Part shown: in pieces, positions 59,827 through 64,000 of the stretch
Layout of the letters: the number at the start of each line of letters is the position of its first letter
How positions within the stretch are numbered: position 1 is the stretch's first letter
Source of the DNA: Pedobacter quisquiliarum
GTDB taxonomy: Bacteria; Bacteroidota; Bacteroidia; Sphingobacteriales; Sphingobacteriaceae
Length of the DNA: 64,000 bases
Direction of reading: 5' to 3'
NCBI RefSeq assembly: GCF_014642175.1
Contig: NZ_BMIL01000002.1
Location: 62,001 to 126,000 of the forward strand
Program-made: the position numbers and the translations under genes
Notes under the pieces: generated by a model
What the model was told of the DNA's origin: nothing
What the model saw: the letters and a program-made list of their open reading frames with translations, nothing else
Databases searched by the model: none

Positions 59827-61566
59827 ATGAAGCCTTTGTATATATTCTTTCTGGTATGCCTGAGCATGCAGAGTTTCGGACAGCAGACACCTTTTGAAAA
59901 AAGTCAGAAACAAGCAACAGCCACTTACCCGGAAGTTATTGCATACTACAAGGCATTGGCGGCAGCACATCCTCAGGCCAAATTGATTACTTACGGGCTT
60001 ACCGACTTCGGCGAACCCCTACACTTACTCGTCCTTTCTAAAGACAAAACCTTTGATCCAGCCTTGATCCGCAAGCAGGATAAACGTGTCCTGTTGATCA
60101 ACAATGGTATTCACCCTGGGGAACCAGAAGGTATTGATGCCAGCATGATGCTCGCACGGGACCTGCTTAAAGGAAATAAGCTTCCTGCGAACGCCGTAAT
60201 CTGTATCATTCCTTTGTATAATATCGACGGAAGCCACAACAGAACCAGCACATCCAGGGCTAACCAGAATGGGCCACTTGCTTACGGCTTTCGCGGCAAC
60301 AGCCGTAACCTGGATCTGAACAGAGATTTCATTAAAACAGACTCTAAGAATTCCGCAAGCTTTCAGCAAATCTTCAATACCTGGAGCCCGGAAGTTTTTG
60401 TAGATACCCATACCAGCAATGGCTCAGATTACCAGTATACGATGACCCTGATCCCAACACAGAAAGACAAGCTAAACCAGGTGTTGTCCACTTACCTGAC
60501 CGGGCAGATGGTGCCATCATTATACAAGGAAATGGCTGCGAAAGGCTATGAGCTCATTCCTTACATCAACAGCGTTGAAGAAACACCGGATGCAGGCATT
60601 ACGGGCTTTCTGGAACCTGCGAGATTTTCCACCGGCTACGCGGCACTGCATAATTCCATCGGCTTTATGCCGGAAACACACATGCTAAAGGCATTTGACA
60701 AACGCGTGGACGCCACTTATAAGCTCCTGCAAACCTATATAGAAGTGGTTTCAAGAGATGCTAAGCAGATTGGATTGAACAAGCAAAAAGCAGATGCGCA
60801 GGTTGCTGCACAAACGACATTTCCGCTGGAGTGGAAACTGAAGAAAGATGTGTATGACAGCATTAAATTCAAGGGTTATACCGCGAAGCAGAAAGCAAGT
60901 GCGGTGAGTGGAAAGGATCGGCTGTATTATGATCGCAGTGCGCCATATGAGAAATACATTAAACAATGGAACAACTTCGAACCAAGCGTAAGTGTACAGA
61001 AGCCCGTAGCTTATGTGATACCAAAGGCCTGGAGCCGCGTGGTTGAACTGCTAAAGCTTAACGGCGTGAAAGTACAGCAGCTTTCGGCAGATTCGAAACT
61101 CGATCTGGAGATGTATTACATCAAGGATTATAAAACCGCTCCTGCGCCTTACGAAGGGCACTACATCCACTCGGCAGTGCAGGTAATTCCGGTAAAGCAA
61201 AGCATGCAGTTTTACAAGGGCGATTACCTGGTATACGTAAATCAGCCACAGAACCGTTATATTGTCGAAACTTTGGAGCCACAGGGTACCGATTCTTTTT
61301 TCAACTGGAACTTCTTTGATTCTATACTGGGACAGAAAGAACATTATTCAGCTTACGTATTCGAGGATACCGCAGCACAGCTGCTGAAAGATGATCCGGG
61401 GCTGAAAAAATTACTGGAACAGGAAAAAGCTAAAAATCCGGACCTGGCAAAAAGCGCAGCTGCACAACTTCAGTTTGTGTATAAGAACTCTGCATATTAC
61501 GAGAAAACACACCTTCGGTACCCGGTAGGCCGACTATTGGAGCCATTGAAGGTAAGCAACAACTAA
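59827..61566 (+). CDS. M14-family zinc carboxypeptidase-like protein
   Basis: A 579-residue secreted metallopeptidase with a signal peptide ending SFGQ. The zinc ligands are His96 and Glu99 in NNGIHPGEPEG and His195 in VDTHTSNG; RNLDLNRDF is the family Arg block. M14 members remove C-terminal residues from peptides or act on peptidoglycan peptides; this Bacteroidota group is poorly characterised. The C-terminal 250 residues are unassigned. It is followed 3 bp later by the rhomboid gene. Confidence 0.9.
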   Translation: MKPLYIFFLVCLSMQSFGQQTPFEKSQKQATATYPEVIAYYKALAAAHPQAKLITYGLTDFGEPLHLLVLSKDKTFDPALIRKQDKRVLLINNGIHPGEPEGIDASMMLARDLLKGNKLPANAVICIIPLYNIDGSHNRTSTSRANQNGPLAYGFRGNSRNLDLNRDFIKTDSKNSASFQQIFNTWSPEVFVDTHTSNGSDYQYTMTLIPTQKDKLNQVLSTYLTGQMVPSLYKEMAAKGYELIPYINSVEETPDAGITGFLEPARFSTGYAALHNSIGFMPETHMLKAFDKRVDATYKLLQTYIEVVSRDAKQIGLNKQKADAQVAAQTTFPLEWKLKKDVYDSIKFKGYTAKQKASAVSGKDRLYYDRSAPYEKYIKQWNNFEPSVSVQKPVAYVIPKAWSRVVELLKLNGVKVQQLSADSKLDLEMYYIKDYKTAPAPYEGHYIHSAVQVIPVKQSMQFYKGDYLVYVNQPQNRYIVETLEPQGTDSFFNWNFFDSILGQKEHYSAYVFEDTAAQLLKDDPGLKKLLEQEKAKNPDLAKSAAAQLQFVYKNSAYYEKTHLRYPVGRLLEPLKVSNN

Positions 61567-61569
61567 AGC

Positions 61570-62178
61570 ATGGAATATTTAAATCAGACCCCTGTAGCAA
61601 GTCTTATACTACTTTTTACCGTTGTAACCAGCATTTACGCCTTTAACGATCCTACCCTGTATGGTAAGTTTATGCTGCATCCTTATAGTGTGTACCGGAA
61701 GAATAAGCTGTATACGCTTATTACAAGTGGCATGATTCACTCCGACTGGATGCACTTGATCTTCAACATGATGACGTTCTTCTTTTTTGCGTTCACGCTG
61801 GAAGCACAGATTGGCTCCTTCAAGTTTGGTTTAGTCTATTTTGCAAGCTTAATCCTGAGTGATATACCAACCATCTTCAGGCACAAAGATGATTTCTGGT
61901 ACAACAGTCTTGGCGCCTCTGGCGCAATCAGCGGGGTGCTATTTAGTTTTATCCTGTTTTATCCACTAACGCCATTGTACATATTCTTTATTCCAATTGG
62001 AATTCCGGCAGTACTGTTCGGCGGATTATACCTGCTGTACTGTGTATATGCATCGAAGCAATCCAGAGACAACATCAATCATGATGCACACTTTTTTGGG
62101 GCACTTACCGGCATTATCATCACGATCCTGATTATTCCGGGCATTGTGCCACACTTCTTAAGTACTTTGTTCAGATAA
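61570..62178 (+). CDS. Rhomboid intramembrane serine protease
   Basis: A 202-residue six-helix membrane protease. The catalytic Ser is S117 in GASGAISG and the catalytic His is H174 in DAHFFGALTG; the HSDWMHLIFNM block carries the usual His62 and Asn66. It cleaves membrane-spanning substrates that are unknown here. It follows the M14 peptidase gene by 3 bp. Confidence 0.92.
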   Translation: MEYLNQTPVASLILLFTVVTSIYAFNDPTLYGKFMLHPYSVYRKNKLYTLITSGMIHSDWMHLIFNMMTFFFFAFTLEAQIGSFKFGLVYFASLILSDIPTIFRHKDDFWYNSLGASGAISGVLFSFILFYPLTPLYIFFIPIGIPAVLFGGLYLLYCVYASKQSRDNINHDAHFFGALTGIIITILIIPGIVPHFLSTLFR

Positions 62179-62183
62179 AGCGT

Positions 62184-63152
62184 TTAGTATGCCTGAGGTA
62201 GCGCTGGTGGATCGAAATAGCTGATCGGTGCCAGTGGATCTTTGATGATCTCGAATAAGGTATGCCCCCAAGGTTTCCAGAAATTCTCCAGTACCTGCGC
62301 ATAGGTTTTATGCTGCCAGTTATCGAAAAGCGGCTTACTTGAAGCGCCCTTCAGTGGCATTGGAGAGATGTAAATAGTCCCTTCTACAGGTAGAATCGTG
62401 TATTCCGGCAGGCGATTAAAAAGGTATGCAGAATAGAAAAAGCGCGCACATAGCTCTTCAAACTGCTGCTCCAGCAAAGCTTTGCCTGCAATCTGATCCA
62501 GAATCTCTTTATGGAAGCGCTTATTGGTGCCATTGTCCTGTAAACACACGATGATGCCAAAATCCTTAAGCTTCAAAGAGAAAGTCATCGTATTGATCTC
62601 ATCGCGGAAGCTGAAATAATGGTCCTGATCTGCAAGGGGTACCACAACGATAGACCAAGGTTCGAAATCTTCAAAATCCACATTCAGGTAAATGCTCTGA
62701 ATCATGGTGTGCAGGTTACCGAACTTGTGCATCAAACCCTGAGACATATTCACCCCATCAGAACTTAACTGCTGCAGCTTAATGGCAGCATTCATCTCAA
62801 TGTAAATCAAGCTGTACATGAACTTGCCTACCCACTTGAAAAGATCCAGCTCGTCTAGCTTTGATACTTCAGCATAACCACCTTCGAAAGCTTTAGCAAT
62901 CTTTTCTTCCAGTGGCTCCACGAATTGGGTAAGCAGCTCCGTATTTACCGGCACTTTGAGGGTATTGTATGAACGCACACTTTCATCCAGCAGTTTAATC
63001 TGTTCCTGTCCGGTGAAATTTGCGAGCGCCAGCAGCCAGTCTGGAAGCACATTAATTTCCGTGATGGGTGTCTTCAGCGTATCGCCGCTGAGGAAACAAT
63101 TCTTGTACTTAAAATCGAAGTTTTTGAAGGGCTGATAGATGCTGCTGTTCAT
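62184..63152 (-). CDS. Protein of unknown function
   Basis: About 322 residues from the internal ATG (MNSSIYQPFKNF); the frame extends to 63224, but that would leave only 14 bp to the divergent epimerase gene. No signal peptide, membrane helix or known motif is apparent. The protein is mixed alpha-beta, with acidic stretches and the segments FMYSLIYIEMNAAIKLQQL and KAYAQVLENFWKPWGHTLFEII-like near the end. It is convergent with the rhomboid gene (5-bp gap) and I do not recognise it. Confidence 0.7.
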   Translation of the reverse strand: MNSSIYQPFKNFDFKYKNCFLSGDTLKTPITEINVLPDWLLALANFTGQEQIKLLDESVRSYNTLKVPVNTELLTQFVEPLEEKIAKAFEGGYAEVSKLDELDLFKWVGKFMYSLIYIEMNAAIKLQQLSSDGVNMSQGLMHKFGNLHTMIQSIYLNVDFEDFEPWSIVVVPLADQDHYFSFRDEINTMTFSLKLKDFGIIVCLQDNGTNKRFHKEILDQIAGKALLEQQFEELCARFFYSAYLFNRLPEYTILPVEGTIYISPMPLKGASSKPLFDNWQHKTYAQVLENFWKPWGHTLFEIIKDPLAPISYFDPPALPQAY

Positions 63153-63238
63153 AGAACAGGCAATATTAGGGATATTATTTTTACATTCACCGGCGCATTC
63201 ATATTTTAACTTTACGATTACCAATCCGCTTCAGCATC

Positions 63239-64000
63239 ATGCAGGCAACGTATATTCCCTACCAACTCGAACTTAAACATCCCTTCGCCATTGCCAAGTT
63301 TACACGTACCAGCACGCCGCTACTGCTGTTAAAGCTCGACTACGAAGGCCATACCGGCTATGGTGAAGCATCAATGGTGCCCTACATGGGTGAGTCTTAC
63401 GAGTCGGCCGCACGTTTTCTCCAGCAGGTGGATTGGAGCAGGTTTAAGGCACCTTTCGACTTCCCGGCCATCATTGCTTATCTGGACCACCTGGAAAGCG
63501 GCAATCCTGCGGTAAAGGCGGCAATCGATATTGCCTTGAATGACCTGCAGGGAAAACTTCTGGATGAACCCTGCTATGTGCGTTATGGTGCAGATCCGGC
63601 TAAAATGCCGGTGACGTCCTACACCATCGGGATAGACACACCGGAGGTTCTTCGCGAGAAGATAGCGGATGCGAAGGATTTCAAAGTGTTAAAGATCAAA
63701 CTTGGGCGCGACAACGATCGCGAGCTGATCAATACCATCCGTAGTGTAACGGACCTCCCTTTATATATAGATGCGAATCAGGGTTGGACAGACCGCAAGG
63801 CTGCTATTGACACCATTTACTGGCTACATGAACAGGGTGCTGTGCTGATTGAACAGCCTATGGACAAGAACGACCTGGAGGGTAACGCCTGGATTACAGG
63901 AAGAAGTCCGATTCCGATTCTGGCGGATGAAGCGGTACAGCGTCTGGAAGATATCGACAGGATTAAAGGTGCTTACCACGGCATCAATGTGAAACTGATG
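63239..64000 (+). CDS. Dipeptide epimerase, enolase superfamily (partial, C-terminus beyond window)
   Basis: Muconate-lactonizing-subgroup enzyme that epimerises L-Ala-D/L-Glu or related dipeptides, used in recycling of peptidoglycan peptides. The start is ATG 63239. The visible 254 codons show the N-terminal capping domain (KHPFAIAKFTRT), the acid-base KxK in LKIKLG, metal ligands Asp in DANQGW, Glu in IEQPM and Asp-Glu in ADEAVQ. The final catalytic Lys lies at or beyond the cut. Related succinylbenzoate synthases cannot be wholly excluded. It reads through the window end. Confidence 0.9.
   Translation, partial: MQATYIPYQLELKHPFAIAKFTRTSTPLLLLKLDYEGHTGYGEASMVPYMGESYESAARFLQQVDWSRFKAPFDFPAIIAYLDHLESGNPAVKAAIDIALNDLQGKLLDEPCYVRYGADPAKMPVTSYTIGIDTPEVLREKIADAKDFKVLKIKLGRDNDRELINTIRSVTDLPLYIDANQGWTDRKAAIDTIYWLHEQGAVLIEQPMDKNDLEGNAWITGRSPIPILADEAVQRLEDIDRIKGAYHGINVKLM

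Noticed and set aside
1-64000. CRISPR arrays, tRNA or rRNA genes and insertion sequences
   Set aside because: No regularly spaced repeats of the right size, no cloverleaf-like sequences in the gaps and no transposase frames or terminal inverted repeats were found by reading.

Overview
This window reads as chromosome from a Bacteroidota member of the Sphingobacteriaceae type, most like Pedobacter. The assignment rests on family content: a DUF4270 lipoprotein beside a short glycogen-synthase-like protein and panCD, a CarB without the allosteric domain, a tiny mS38/COX24-like basic protein, a SusC/FecA-type TonB receptor with a carboxypeptidase-regulatory domain, and many lipoproteins. Gene starts lack clear Shine-Dalgarno motifs. 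Several intergenic regions carry the Bacteroidota promoter TTG-(19 to 21)-TAnnTTTG. No rRNA, tRNA, CRISPR array, insertion sequence or prophage was seen. The window is mostly housekeeping with a few accessory patches.

Layout. 1-8.3 kb: S1/P1 nuclease (partial), lipoprotein, fumC, a serine hydrolase, recG-ridA with a 46-residue membrane peptide, and an OmpA-family porin. The recG 3' end is present three times in tandem. 8.6-16.2 kb: meaB-like GTPase, then a surface-glycan patch of five glycosyltransferases around an MsbA-like ABC exporter. 16.3-21.8 kb: rimP-nusA-infB with a terminator-like hairpin in the leader, and a small lipoprotein. 21.8-27.3 kb: small membrane protein, acyl-CoA dehydrogenase, panD/panC, the glycogen-synthase-like protein and DUF4270 lipoprotein, and a GC-rich palindromic island. 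27.3-33.4 kb: ssb-mutY, then HU-TPR-mS38-like, rng and radA. 33.7-37.5 kb: carB, a small secreted protein and a sparse gap.

37.5-43.6 kb is the most coherent accessory system. pnuC and a NadR-like P-loop kinase have their own consensus promoter. They are followed by a TPP riboswitch controlling a TonB-dependent receptor and a divergent ThiE-like protein, then an MFS transporter. The receptor would import thiamine or a precursor across the outer membrane; PnuC may act across the inner membrane on thiamine or nicotinamide riboside. 43.6-50.6 kb (minus strand): ABC exporter, pyrH-frr behind nagA, and rplM-rpsI-rpsB-tsf with a consensus promoter and a hairpin between rpsB and tsf. 50.7-54.0 kb: two SGNH-type proteins and an MBOAT acyltransferase, an apparent glycan O-acylation cassette. 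54.4-64.0 kb: YtxH protein, beta-CASP metallohydrolase, MscS channel, methyltransferase, pepT, an outer-membrane-like protein, M14 peptidase, rhomboid protease, an unrecognised protein, and a dipeptide epimerase cut by the window end.

I found no clearly new multi-gene system. The items most worth a second look are the triplicated recG 3' end, the short glycogen-synthase-like protein lacking the KTGGL loop, the rimP leader hairpin, the GC-rich palindromic island, and the unannotated small genes at 30148 and 6693.
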